A DNA stretch of 64,000 nt, taken from contig CAJNOL010000463.1 of assembly GCA_905250125.1 (NCBI GenBank), positions 62,001 to 126,000 of the forward strand, given 5' to 3'. How positions within the stretch are numbered: the first letter of the stretch is position 1; each line of letters starts with the position of its first letter. A program made the translations under genes and the position numbers. The notes beneath the pieces were generated by a model. It was not told the DNA's origin. It worked only from the letters and a program-made list of their open reading frames with translations, and did no database searches. This DNA comes from Rotaria sordida. Taxonomy: Eukaryota > Rotifera > Eurotatoria > Philodinida > Philodinidae. Below, piece by piece: positions 43,132-55,300 of the stretch.

Positions 43132-44534
43132 ATTGTTCTCTTTTTTGTGTTGATGTTTATCAATAAATATACGTATATGTCATCAATATTATCTTTCTAT
43201 CATTAATGATTATCTAAAATAAAACGAGATATTAATACTTAGTTGTTCTAGATATAAATTTCTCATGAATATAAAAACAAGTATAATTTTCTTGACATCT
43301 TTTCTAATGTTACTACTTTACATTTTCTTCACTCGCATCAGTTGTAAGTATCATCAATCAAGTAAAATATTCTAGTCAAAAGAAAAAAGAAAAAAAAAGA
43401 AGAACAGGAAATGAAAAAAAAAGAAATGTAGAATTATATCTTTTTTTTTATCTCTTATAATAAGGTTGATGCTTTCATTGGACTGTTTTTTCATGAATGG
43501 CATAGAACAATCAACCTATTATTTCTTTAAACGCGGAAGAATCATACTCGATAATAACGATGCAATGGTATTAACAAATATGCTTATATATATATTATAT
43601 AACCGATACTAGCCGATTGTCAATACAAACTAAAAGGGGAAAAAACCTAGAGAGAGAAAGATAAAGAAAAAAAAAAGAAAAGTATTCGAGCAGAAGAATA
43701 AACCATCGATCATTTGTATTAATTTGTATTTTCTATTATTTCAATGTACACATTCTATCTTTGATTGCTATTGTTTTACTAATCAATCAATATACTAAAT
43801 TAAATTGATTTTTTTCAATAAATAAATTATTATCGTTATCATTAGGATTTGTTCAACGATAGAAATTTAAATAAAAAATAAAACAAAACATATAATCATC
43901 ACTATAATAATAGAAATGATATTAATAAAAATTATACGAAAGTAAAAAGCCACAAGATATAATATTATCATTTTACTAGGCTATTATTGCCTGTAGTATC
44001 TTTCATATATGTAATATTAATTTAAAAATCTTATTACTAATTACTATATGTTTTGACAATTAGATTGATATTCACAAAAAGTTTACTGTTTTATCTATAA
44101 TAAACAAATCTAAATATCATACAACCATAATTTGGTTTCCGGATTTGTCATTATAATAATCGGAAACAAGCATTAACAATAAACCTTTAATTATATACGA
44201 GCTATACATTAATTTTTTTTCTTATTCATTATGTTGTTGAATGATATACACCGAAGTATGAACATAGTTTACACTGATGTTCACAGTTTGATCAGTAACG
44301 AGATGTATCAATTTACAGATTTTTTGTTTTTTTTTTGTTAATTAAAATATTTATTTCTATTGAGTTTTGTCGCATATAATTCGTTAGTTTTATTTTATTT
44401 TTAAGAATTTTCTAGTTCAACATATATATATATAAATAAAAAAAAATAAAGGAAATACTTAATGATATGAATTCAATCAAATATTCTAGATAAATAAAAA
44501 TAGATTAAAATAAAACTTAAAAATTGAATCGATT
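43132..44534. other. Intergenic region between RACGAP1 and NDRG
   Basis: AT-rich with many A/T runs; no gene supported. It would hold the distal NDRG promoter and the RACGAP1 3' end. Confidence 0.45.
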
Positions 44535-47500
44535 TTAAATTGGAGAAAAAAATGTATTTGAAGGAGCTGGATAAGTTATTTTAGGTGTTGTTTGATAATG
44601 ATGTTCATTTATTAGAATAGGTGTACCAATTTGATTTTTATTCATTGATGTTAATGATATATTATTATTAATTTCAAGATATTTATTCCAATAATTAGAT
44701 GGCATATTAAGAAAAAATTCAAGTATTTTCGTTTGTTTATATGTTTCACTAACAAGATCAATACCAGATATATGTTTTGATGAATAACCAATAACAGCTG
44801 GACCCTAAAAAACAAAAAAAAGATATACATTTATTTTTTTCTTTTTATTTCGGGAATTATTAATTTACCATTATTCGACTTAAATTAATTATAGGCATTC
44901 GGCAAAATGATGATGTAGCAACACGTTGTAAATGAACAATAAGAAATGCTAATGTATCACGATTTGGTTTTGGTAATTGTTGAATAAGTAAATCAAATTT
45001 TTCTTGTTTTATTAAATCAAATTCTTCATCAATTATAGATGCAAATGATTTCCATAAAATATCTGTTAATAATGATTCTGATAATGAACGAAGAAAATCT
45101 TTAATAACACCACAAATTAAATGTATATCATTATAATGTGATAAATCAAATAAACCTGTACGTGATTTAAGTATTCGTTCTTTAAGTTCTTTTATTTGAT
45201 TTTCAACACTGAAATAAAAACAAAAAAAAAATATTTGTTTTTTTTTTTTTGTTTTTTTGAAAATAATTATTTGATCATATGAAATTTTTATAATTGACTA
45301 TTTACAAATAACTTATCAATTATTTTTTTTCTTTAAGAGTGTAGATATTTATGAAATATCGTTTATTTACATTAGAAAATAATATTTACATTGAATTTTA
45401 TTTCGTTCATCATCAATGAAAATCATCTGGTATATTTACTTTATAAATAGATAGTTTGATTGATTCTATTATTTGCTAAAATTATTCGTACTATTCATAT
45501 AAGAGACGATTCCCTTAAAAGGGTTCTTATTATTTGAACTTATTGACTTTCTTTTTCAAGTCGACGATTTAAGAGTATTTACGAATGGCTGCGTCACATC
45601 TCAATAAAACATTTCTTCTCATCACTATATAACATTAGTTGTTCAAGGAAAGTTAAAATATTCTTAAAGAATATGGTATAATTTTGAATTAACAGTATCT
45701 TATGATGCGTTTCTAATCCATGTCAAATAATTTTCATCAAAACCGATGGTTCACTCCTTTTATGAAATACAATCTAAAAGGAGTGCTGAAGTATACGAGT
45801 AAAAATTTGGTATTGCATTATCATTCGTCGACAATTGGCTTAGTCAACAATGTATTTTTTCCTTTCGAAATGCAATGACAATAAGAACAATGAAACTTTC
45901 ATCAATTCAAATTTAACATACTTCAGTATGAGTATGGATGAGGGGTATATGTAAATCTGCATCTACATTCTCTCGCTTTTGGTAGGAAAGAAGAAATAAA
46001 TCGAATTAATAACAGAATAATTTAATTTTTCTCCATGCTGATCTTTATCTCTTTCTTCTCACCATGTATATTCTTATTAGTTTACTACTTATGTGTGTTA
46101 TTTTCTCTTTTATCTTACTCAGTAGGGATGTAACACATCCGAAGTCTTGAAGTTTGATAAGATAAAGTGTTAGAAAGAACTATCAACTTAATCAGAAGTG
46201 TGGCGATGTTAGACAATGATTTTAAGATTCAAATACTTAGAACTTCGTCTCAAACTCCAACATGGATTTTCTGATTTTTTTCGCTCTCGTAATAAAGTAA
46301 AACTTTGTTTCTGACAATTTATCTTAACAAACCTGCGAAATTTAGGTTATTGGAAAACAAAGCCGAATATAACTCCCCAAATATAACTTCAAGGAGGCTG
46401 AATTCAAATTCTAAAATTCTTGGGCCTAAATATCCACATAGACATTATTGATATACCATTACAGACCGTATATCAATAACATCTTGTTATAATACATGAG
46501 ATACTTTCTTATTGTATTTCTTGAGGATTAAGTAAAAGGATGGTGCCTCAAAACAAATAGAATGAAATAATTTCTCTATGATTAGCAGCAGCTACATTAT
46601 ATTTCATATCTTAATTCCACAGAGATTGCGCTAACAGCTCTTTTCTTATTAATTTTCCTTTTTCATTTTTCGATTAAATTAATATTGTCTGTCTTGAAGA
46701 GGTCGATTGGTACTCAAAAATATCGATTTTATTTTGTCACATTATTTCATATCAGATGTCGCAATACTTTTTTTTCTACTGATTAAATTTTATGATTACT
46801 TTTATCGTGCCATTTTTAATAAATAATTAAACCTAGAAAACAGTCAATGTAGCGTTTAAACACGCTCATAGAAGTAGACGCAGTTTCGATTGAACTTTCT
46901 AACAATTAAAAAATATACATGCAGTGTGATGTAAAAAAAAACAACTCAAATAGAAGAATTATGATTTTTGCGACTAATCTAAATTAATTGATGATAATTT
47001 TATTGTAATAAAATAACATACACATTCAATCGATAGATTCCAACTTCTTGTAATCCACGTTGTTCAATTTCATTAATACAATGTATAAGTAAAGCAGGTA
47101 TTTGTAATTGATTTGTTTCTCGTGGACTAAATTTTGATACAGCACCATGATTTGGTGTTTTAATATTTGGTAAACAAAGTGTTGTACAATTTTCTTTACA
47201 ACCCGTATGACATAGAGCATGACATGTTTGACAACGATAAGTTAATTTACCAAAATGTATACGTTTGAGACACTAGAAAGAAATAAAAAGAGAAATTCAA
47301 ATAGATTTTATTTCATTTTAACATACTACACAACATGTTTCTGGTATAAGAATATTTCTTGAAATAAAATTATGTGTTTTTGCATATAATCTAGTAAGAC
47401 TAGATGGACTTGGTTTGATTATAAGATTTGATATTGGTGTTGATGGTGATAAAATTTTTTCTTCCATTGATGGACTTGTTAATTTTGGTAATATTGGATT

Positions 47501-48923
47501 TATAGATGATAATAATACTTGATGATGATGATCATTATCATTATGTTTTGACCAAAATATATCATCTGTACTTAATTCTGATTCTTCTACAATAGATATA
47601 TTTTTATAATTTTTTCTTTAAAAATAAAATAGTTTAAATAACCTGATTTTGTATTTAGAAATTCTTTTGATGGTTTTCGTATTTTTTGTTTTGGTCTTTT
47701 ATGAATTGATAATGAACGTCGACATGATACAGGTATTGGTGATGTACATAATTGATTAGTTTTTGATTCATTATTGAAAGGAGTTGTTGTAACAGTTGGA
47801 GGGGACTAAAATTCATTTTCTTTTTTATTTTAATCAATTAAGCACACTCTCTCTATTAGAAAACCCAATTTCGAGATTTATAGGATGTAGGTAGAATAGA
47901 AAGAACTATCATCATAACTTTAACATGATATGTACTTCTAAGAACAATATGATATATCCGCATATACGCCATCTAATAAGGCTTGATGGAATAAGTAGAC
48001 TTATTTTGAATAGAGACACATAGTAGATAGTTAGAGTTAGATCGTAATAGAACCTGATTATTGAATGAAAAATAAAAAAGTTTATTTCTGAGAGGAACTT
48101 AATAAATATTTACTTTATTATGTTTTAAATCAATATCATTATTATTAATTGATCGTTTTATTTGATTAATACCTGTTGATTGACTAACAACTTTAGGTAT
48201 ATGTGAATAATTATCATCATCATCATCAATTTCATCACCGGTACAATTTTTATCAGATAAATCTGTTGTTATTTCACTATCAGACATAAGAGAATTTCTA
48301 GAAATAAAATTATTTGATTTTGTTTTTTGAATTAAATAATAAACAAACCGAAGTATATCATATAATTGATTATAAGTATTTTGTTCAATTATTGTACCTT
48401 TTATTCGATCTAAATATTGTTGTAATTGAGTACAACGTTCATTATTTCGTTTATTATATTGAGTTAAACGAAGAATTTGTAAACTGAATTTAATATATAA
48501 TTAAATATTTTAATAATTAAGAATATTTTTGAATTACCTTTGTGATTGAATTTTTTTATCTTTACGTGCTAATTCTAATCGATTTTGTTCAATATATCGA
48601 TTAAGTTGATCATTATATGTACGTAAATCAACATATTTACGACGAAGATCATTGTGAAATGTTAATAAAGTACTAAATTCTATTTTAAAAAAGAGAATTA
48701 AGATGAACTTATAATGTAAATTTTTGGATCGAAAGAAACTTTGTCTACAATATGAGTGGTCATTTTTTAAATGAAAAGAATGTTTTAGATATAAGATAAA
48801 GGATTTCAACAAACCTTGATCACAAGAACGTTGTGCTAAAAGATTATTTTTTGTAAGTACATCTTGATAAGCAATTAAACGTTGTAATCGTGCTTTAAAA
48901 TTGGCAGCCGTATTAGTTTCCAT
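44535..48923 (-). CDS. RACGAP1: Rac GTPase-activating protein 1 (MgcRacGAP/CYK-4), centralspindlin subunit
   Basis: Nine exons: 48923-48815, 48679-48538, 48483-48349, 48297-48114, 47805-47643, 47586-47327, 47272-47022, 45208-44869, 44804-44535. Phases close to 617 residues (human about 630). Residues 1-150 form the Gln/Lys/Arg-rich coiled coil that in the family binds MKLP1. An acidic Asp/Ser linker and a basic patch (KRPKQKIRKPSKEF) follow. The C1 domain (~316-365) has the full zinc set: H-x12-C-x2-C-x12-C-x2-C-x4-H-x2-C-x7-C, with KRIHFGKL. The RhoGAP domain follows: HCINEIEQRGL, GIYRLN with the arginine finger (~412), IKDFLRSLSESLL, PNRDTLAFLIVHLQRVA with the structural Asn, and a GPAVIG block. 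The usual SG after the finger is NV here. In animals it stimulates GTP hydrolysis on Rac/Cdc42/Rho and, with MKLP1, bundles central-spindle microtubules and activates Ect2 in cytokinesis. Intron 7 (45209-47021) is 1.8 kb, without a gene. Confidence 0.95.
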
Positions 48924-49175
48924 AGTTAGTCATACAGTAAAAAGAACTGTTCAAATTTATTTACTATTTTTAGAAGTAAATCATTCGATATCAGAAGAGA
49001 GAGAGAGAGCTAGTTCAAAAGATTGGGTCTTTGTAGACTGTATCCAATTGAAATTTTGAATTTAAACATCAAGAGTTTATTTCATTGTGCATATATAGCT
49101 GAAATAAATGTTTTTAATTGAATAAATTCAAGAAAAGGATATCATTAAGAATAATTTAATTGTCTAATAGATGGC

Positions 49176-49288
49176 GTTCTATACTAGAACTGCCAACACG
49201 CCACATTTTTCAATGCCTGCAGGTCAGACTAAAATTCAACTTGGTCTGATAGCCTATCAGGCAGCAGCAGACCACAGTAGTATAGAAC
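49176..49288. mobile_element. Small MITE candidate, 113 bp
   Basis: Begins gttctatacta and ends tagtatagaac, an exact 11-bp inverted terminus. The interior is less AT-rich and itself contains a smaller inverted pair (ggtcagacta...tggtctgata). A target duplication is not evident. Confidence 0.5.
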
Positions 49289-50009
49289 TTGTTATAATTC
49301 GATATAAATTTTAAACTTATCTTCGAATTTTCAACTATACCTATAGCTTGAAGGTTCTAACCCTTACATTATGTCATGTGATTTTAAGATTTTCGCCTTA
49401 CCTTCATACTCGGGTTGAACAACTACACTCATAAACGACCGTAAATCATCGTATTTTGGTATATTACATGAATGAATATAAGAGATATAGAAGATGTTAG
49501 AGTTTTAGTCCTAGGTCTCTATATCCCCAGCATATCACAGAAATGATAGATAATTGATATAATGCGAGAGAAACATAGAAATGACATCCGAAACCTGATC
49601 GATATATAAGATAGGCGGATGTGGTTTTTTTCTGTTTCTCAGAACGATGCGATTTTATTAAAAGATCAATTTGAAAAAACATATGTTCAATTGATGCTGA
49701 TGTAATGGGACAACACATTATTTTTTCTAGCAAGCTTTTTAAGAGATTAATATAAATTTTCTTTGTTTTTTTGTAAAATATAAAATCATTGATTAAATTT
49801 TTTCTCCTGTAGAAAAATATCAATTTCTTATGAAACTGATTTTGATGTTGAATTATCAACTTTTTTTTTTTTTTTTTGAATGAATGAGTCGAGTCAGCAG
49901 CATCCGACTTTCAAGCTCGAGCATTTAAATGAATGTGACTCATGACTCGGACTTGTCCATCCTTATAGCTTTGGATGGATTATGTTAAATATTGAAAGCA
50001 GTAAACAAT
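49289..50009. other. Spacer, nothing supported
   Basis: A 120-codon minus-strand frame (49497-49859) has no domain and repetitive AT codons; not called. Confidence 0.4.
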
Positions 50010-50567
50010 GTAAGGTGCCGGAAATTCAAAATCACAGCAAATTTTTTTTTTGTCTTTTTTTGTACTTGGTTAGATAGAGGGCACGAAAGTGATTATAAAA
50101 AAGTAGTTTTCAAATTTTCAAAAAATATTTTTGCCAAAAAAAAATTCAAAATGGTGCAGAACCACATTTTTGGACAAAATGGGTCAATTTTTAAAATGAT
50201 GCCATATTTTTGTTTTTTCATTCTTTTTGCTTCTCCAAACCAATATTTTCTTGTTCCTTGTGTGAAACTGACTATAGAGAACTATATTAATATAGTTCTC
50301 TATAGTCAGTTTCACACAAGGAACAAGAAAATATTGGTTTGGAGAAGCAAAAAGAATGAAAAAACAAAAATATGGCATCATTTTAAAAATTGACCCATTT
50401 TGTCCAAAAATGTGGTTCTGCACCATTTTGAATTTTTTTTTGGCAAAAATATTTTTTGAAAATTTGAAAACTACTTTTTTATAATCACTTTCGTGCCCTC
50501 TATCTAACCAAGTACAAAAAAAGACAAAAAAAAAATTTGCTGTGATTTTGAATTTCCGGCACCTTAC
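50010..50567. repeat. 558-bp near-perfect palindrome (foldback element or assembly artefact)
   Basis: Each half of 279 bases is the reverse complement of the other with almost no mismatch and no spacer. The centre (50288/50289) reads gagaactatattaatatagttctc. The ends are TAAGGTGCCGG and CCGGCACCTTA, so the element is bounded by TA, as expected after Tc1/mariner-type insertion. Because the halves mirror, both strands show the same 80-codon ORF (MVQNHIFGQNG...), which is a by-product, not a gene. Such symmetry with no loop is also what an inverted-duplication sequencing artefact would give. Confidence 0.9.
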
Positions 50568-50944
50568 TTAAAATTCTTCATCGAATATTTTATGAGAAAA
50601 AAAAAATACACCTCTTTTTTTTATTTATGCAATTTATGGATGAAACTACAAAACAACATTTGTTTATTCATTTGTCAGCATATACCTACTTTTTTTTTTG
50701 CAAAAATGAATGATGACAAAAAGAAAAACAACAAATTAAAATTTGTTCTAGCTACTTGGATGAATCATCTGCTTCAGTTACAATATAACTGCTGCAGATT
50801 CAGCAATAACTGGCAATCTTACGCAATGCTTTTTAGTTATCATCTGATAGATCTAGTTGGATTATACTCTTTAATAATCAGTATAACACACGCTATTGAT
50901 TTAATGCTATCTACTGTTTATTTCTATAAATCCATTTTATATCT
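50568..50944. other. Spacer, nothing supported
   Basis: A 118-codon plus-strand frame begins with a poly-Lys start and has no domain; treated as chance. Confidence 0.35.
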
Positions 50945-51310
50945 ATAAATGCGCAGAGTTTCGTTAAGTGCTTTAGTAACATCATCATTTTTAGCTCCAG
51001 TTCTCTTTTTTTCTCGTTTTCAAGTCGACCAAAATGCTTGAAATAATCAAAAATATCATCATCAAAAGGAAATTTATTTAATTGTGCAAACTTAAATAAA
51101 GTGATTCGTATTCTTTCTTAAGTGCATTTATTATATTTGTCAATCATTTGACCAGAAGAAGTTATATTTGTGACAGCTATCGCTAATCCAAAAGATGGAG
51201 ACTGATCTAGTGCAATTGACTCTTATCAGTAAATCTGAACCATAGATTTATATGTTTGTCTCATACACAACCAAAATGATCAGATAATTCTTCACAAAAT
51301 TTATATAATT
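50945..51310 (-). pseudogene. Decayed gene fragment of unknown family
   Basis: On the minus strand coding-like blocks follow one another but shift frame and contain stops: FCEELSDHFGCV, then ESIALDQSPSFGLAIAVTNI continuing to SSGQMIDKYNKC, then LFKFAQLNKFPFDDDIFDYF continuing to KHFGRLENEKKR, then TGAKNDDVTKALNETLRIY. At least two frameshifts and several stops separate them. The order and composition are those of a single protein that has decayed. I do not recognise the family; a transposable-element protein is one possibility. Confidence 0.5.
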
Positions 51311-51987
51311 AATCATTTTTATAATAACTACGTTGAAATCATAGCTCAACAACAATTCTTCATGCAGGAATTATAGTTTTCAAAATATTCAAATTCTTAT
51401 AAAAAATGTGTTTTTTATTACTCTACTTTATGTATAAATCTATTCGATACTTTCCATAATCCGTGTGTCACAAGATATCAGTAAAGTATGATAGAGTATT
51501 TTTGGGCTTTATAGCTAGACAGACTTGTATAATATGAACTCAAATTAATATACTTGTGACAAACGTTGATACTAGATTTGAAATAGGTAAGAAGTTCTAA
51601 AGGATAGCTTTGATATACCCTTGGAGTACACTGCAGGTTAGAATCTTTGCTTTTTCTTCCCTTGATAAAAGGCCATGATCTTCTATAGCGGAAATTCACA
51701 TCGCTCCTTCTAAAGTTGTCTTCTATTCCGGATTAGGTCTTTGTTAACATTTACCCAGAAAATTCTTCTAATATTCAAGCAGACGTTTTTAGCAGACAAA
51801 TTTCGAAAAACCAAAATTTTTGTTTTTTCTCAACAGGACCGAAAACTTTTTTTTCTTGCATTCTATTAGAAACATAGATACGCTCCGTTGGCAAAAAAAA
51901 ACATACGACACATGCTCCGGATGTTGATTGCTTCAAACCATCACTGTTTATTTCTTCTGATATTCATATTGATCTTCAGTAAAGTCT
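51311..51987. other. Spacer with possible further decayed coding
   Basis: Short coding-like pieces continue (for example a plus-strand THAPDVDCFKPSLFISSDIH near 51903-51975, out of frame with the next block), but no gene can be built. Confidence 0.3.
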
Positions 51988-52167
51988 AATCAATCCGAAG
52001 GATTAGCACATAGTTTATTTAAAAAGTTTATCAATCATTCTGTTCTTATACAAAAATTTCCTAAATCATTAGATTATTTTTCACGAATTTTTCCATTAAA
52101 GTCATCATTCTCCATAAATGATACTTTATTAGAACATCGATTTAATTACATATTTAAAATTTCATAA
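51988..52167 (+). pseudogene. Plus-strand coding-like fragment, 59 codons
   Basis: The frame runs NQSEGLAHSLFKKFINHSVL and on to FNYIFKIS with a TAA at 52165-52167. It lacks a start codon; the coding-like piece just upstream is in another frame and ends in a stop, suggesting a frameshifted relic. No family recognised. Confidence 0.35.
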
Positions 52168-52398
52168 TAAAATATCAACTTCTAAAGTGCAATGTTCTCT
52201 TACATCCTGTTTGTATGTAAAAACAAGATGAACGAACGAAATACAAAAGACATAAATTATTCGAAGATTGCGTAAGGTAATGAAGAAAGAAAAAAACTAA
52301 AAGCAATTAAAGTTGAGAAAAAAAAGAGTGCGTGTATACCAAAGGAAAGACGTCTGGGTTAAAAAAAAAACAAAAGAACAAAAATCAATATTTAATAA
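52168..52398. other. 3' flank of PPP2R3
   Basis: No gene. Likely contains the 3' UTR of the minus-strand PPP2R3 gene. Confidence 0.4.
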
Positions 52399-55300
52399 TC
52401 AATCTTTCCAACGTTTAAGTTCATTTTCTAAATCATCAGATTTATTATTGTTTGAAGCAGAAGCAATACGTTGTGATGATGAGGTAGTATTACCAGTTAA
52501 TTTTTTATTTTTTGATTCTTCATTTCCATCATTTTCATCTTCGAAATCTTCATCATAATTTCTATAATAATTAAAGATTTATTTAAAAACAAAAAAAAGT
52601 AATGTTTTGTTATTTAACTTACTCGTCATCAAGATCATCATCATTAGCTCCATCTTCATGTGTTAAATTATCATATTCAACTTCAGCATATTTAACCCAA
52701 TCTGATACTTCAGGTGTATCAGGATCCTATACAAAAAATAAAATAAAATGAAATAAAAACAAAAATAAAATCTTCTTTACTTTTAAATTTGAAAAAGGAT
52801 CTTTTTGTTCATTAGCTAAATATTTTTCAAGATTAATAAATGTATCAAAAAAAATATTTGTTAATTTGCATCGTTTTAAATCTTTTAAACGTATTTTATT
52901 TTCTTCTTCAGGTTTAATCAAATCAAGCATCTAAGAAAAATAATTCGAAGAAATATTTCTTTTTTAATTTATTCCTACTTGACATATACAATCTTCAAAT
53001 GGCATATATTCAATACCATATATTTCCATTTTATGTATTTGTTCTTGATAGAAATAATCTAATTCATACATAGATAAAATACCATCACCATCTATATCCA
53101 TACAACGAAACCAATATTCAATACTAAAATATAAAATAATTAAAGATAAATTTATTTTTTCTTTTTGTGAAACAAGATCTAAATGGAGTGTTGAAGTCTA
53201 TAGTATAGAAATTTGCACATTCCATAACGGATATTTTTCTATAGACCAGGCGAACTTATGATTTTTTTTGACTTAGAAAGATCTGACAAATTCAAATTGT
53301 CAATGATATTTTTCATACTTTTTCTTAAGTTAGAAGGCTGAAATTTTTATCACATATATCTCTAATTAAGATCTTTAATTTCTCAAAGTTTCAACTCTAT
53401 GTCTAAAACTAGTGCTGAAATGTGCATAGACAACATTGAAATATATAAATTTTCGTACTTAATTTTGATAACATCTTTATCATTTACTCAATCGCAATAG
53501 TGTTCAAGTATTATTTTAACTATATAGGAACGCATATATATCCTAAAAGTCTTCAAATTTAATGACCAATTTTATCCGCAATGTCCATCAGTTACGAAGA
53601 AAGAAAAGATTTTAGGTATTTTGTATTGAATTTAAAATGGCTCAATAAAACATGGAATGTTGTCCCGCATTGTTCGCTTCATTCAAAGTTATGATAATCC
53701 GTCACAATTAAAATATAAATCACTTCACAACTGTGTATCACGAATATTAAAAAAGAGGGACTATTAATGATAAAAAAAAACGATCTGACCATCCTGTGAC
53801 AGTTACAACATCTGAGTTTCAACAAAATGTTAATAATTATCTTAGATTGACAAAGGGAGTTTCTATTAGAAAAGCTGATGTTAATGTTGACAAAGAACAA
53901 TTTATGTCATCTGCACCTTCCATTGATCGAGCAGTTAAAAAGTGCAAACTAAGGTAGTACAAAAAGAAAAAAGCATAAAAGCTAAATAATTTTGATAAAT
54001 TATAATGTGTTAAATATGCAAACATATTAAGAAAAAAGTTTGATATTAGGAAAAACGCCAAGAAATGGAAACAGAATCGTGTTGTGAATTATGATTTCTC
54101 AGGTTTATTTACTCTTCAAAGTTTTCATAATAAAAGAAACGATGGAGTGTGAACTGATGAAGATAAAGAAATGGAAGCAAGTTTAATCAATGTATCAACA
54201 GATAAATTTCAACGAGATGTAATATTTTTTTGGAGTGCAATATCATCACATGGTCCAATCCATTCTAGTAATTGGTTAGAACAACAATATACTTTAAATA
54301 GTAACAGACGAAAACGAGTATATTCAACAAACTAATTATATGCGAAATTCTTAAAGCAAAAAGTAGCTTCAGCAATTAAAAAAGTATTTCAAAAATCTAA
54401 ACTAGATCCAATTTTTCAGGATGATCAAGATTAAAAACAACGAACATCATTAGTAAGAAATACAGTTGCACAGTTATTTAATGAATGTATAGAACCAGTA
54501 GATAACGGTACTAAATTTCCTCATATATGGAGATATGAAAAATGTCATTGATAATTTATCCTCGATTATTATGAAATACCTTTTATACGTTGGAAACATT
54601 TTTTTAATAAGAAGACTAATAAATTATATATTATTCGATGTAATTTTCGATGCTGATGTCAAATATGGATTTAGTCTTCAATAAAATTGTTTCTATGCCG
54701 AGAAAAATAAGTTTTACCTGGAAAACATTTAGCTCAGGTCTAGAACACTCGTGCTAATACTCTTTAGGTGTTATGAGTGGAGTGACAACCTATGGATGTT
54801 TCGTTCAATTTGGAGTGTCCCCTCCCTCCCTCGTACAGATCATAGGAACATCACAGATATCCCTAGCAACGTCTTCCCTTCATCACAAACTAAGACAGTC
54901 ATTATTGATACACGATCAAGACACTCCGATAAAATATATGAACTACTTCTTTATTGCATTTCTAGACGATTAAGTGCAAGGAGAGTGAAGAAACGTGTTT
55001 CAAGATATAGCAGCTAAATCGTCTTTCATATTTTAATTTCGTAAAGATTATGCTAACAACTTTTTGAATATACATTTGATTTTACCTTGTTGGTGAACAT
55101 TTATCTTCTTCAGAAATAAGAAACCATACAAATTCATAATAAGACATTTTTCCTTCCTTCATATTTTGACTACTGCAAAAATAAAAACAAATAAAACTAT
55201 AAAAGAAAAGAATCATTAAATATATTTACTTTGATACAGCACCCGAAAAAATTCGATCGATAATTTTATTAGAAATAGCTAAAAATAAAAAAATTTTGTT

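Noticed and set aside
49497..49859. 120-codon minus-strand ORF
   Set aside because: Low-complexity Lys/Ile/Tyr composition, no splice-compatible partner and no domain.
49992..50426. Two ORFs on opposite strands sharing the same 80-residue protein
   Set aside because: They are a by-product of the perfect palindrome at 50010-50567.
54751..55017. Overlapping plus-strand ORFs in the PPP2R3 intron
   Set aside because: Two overlapping frames without a recognisable domain; probably the tail of the inserted element or chance.
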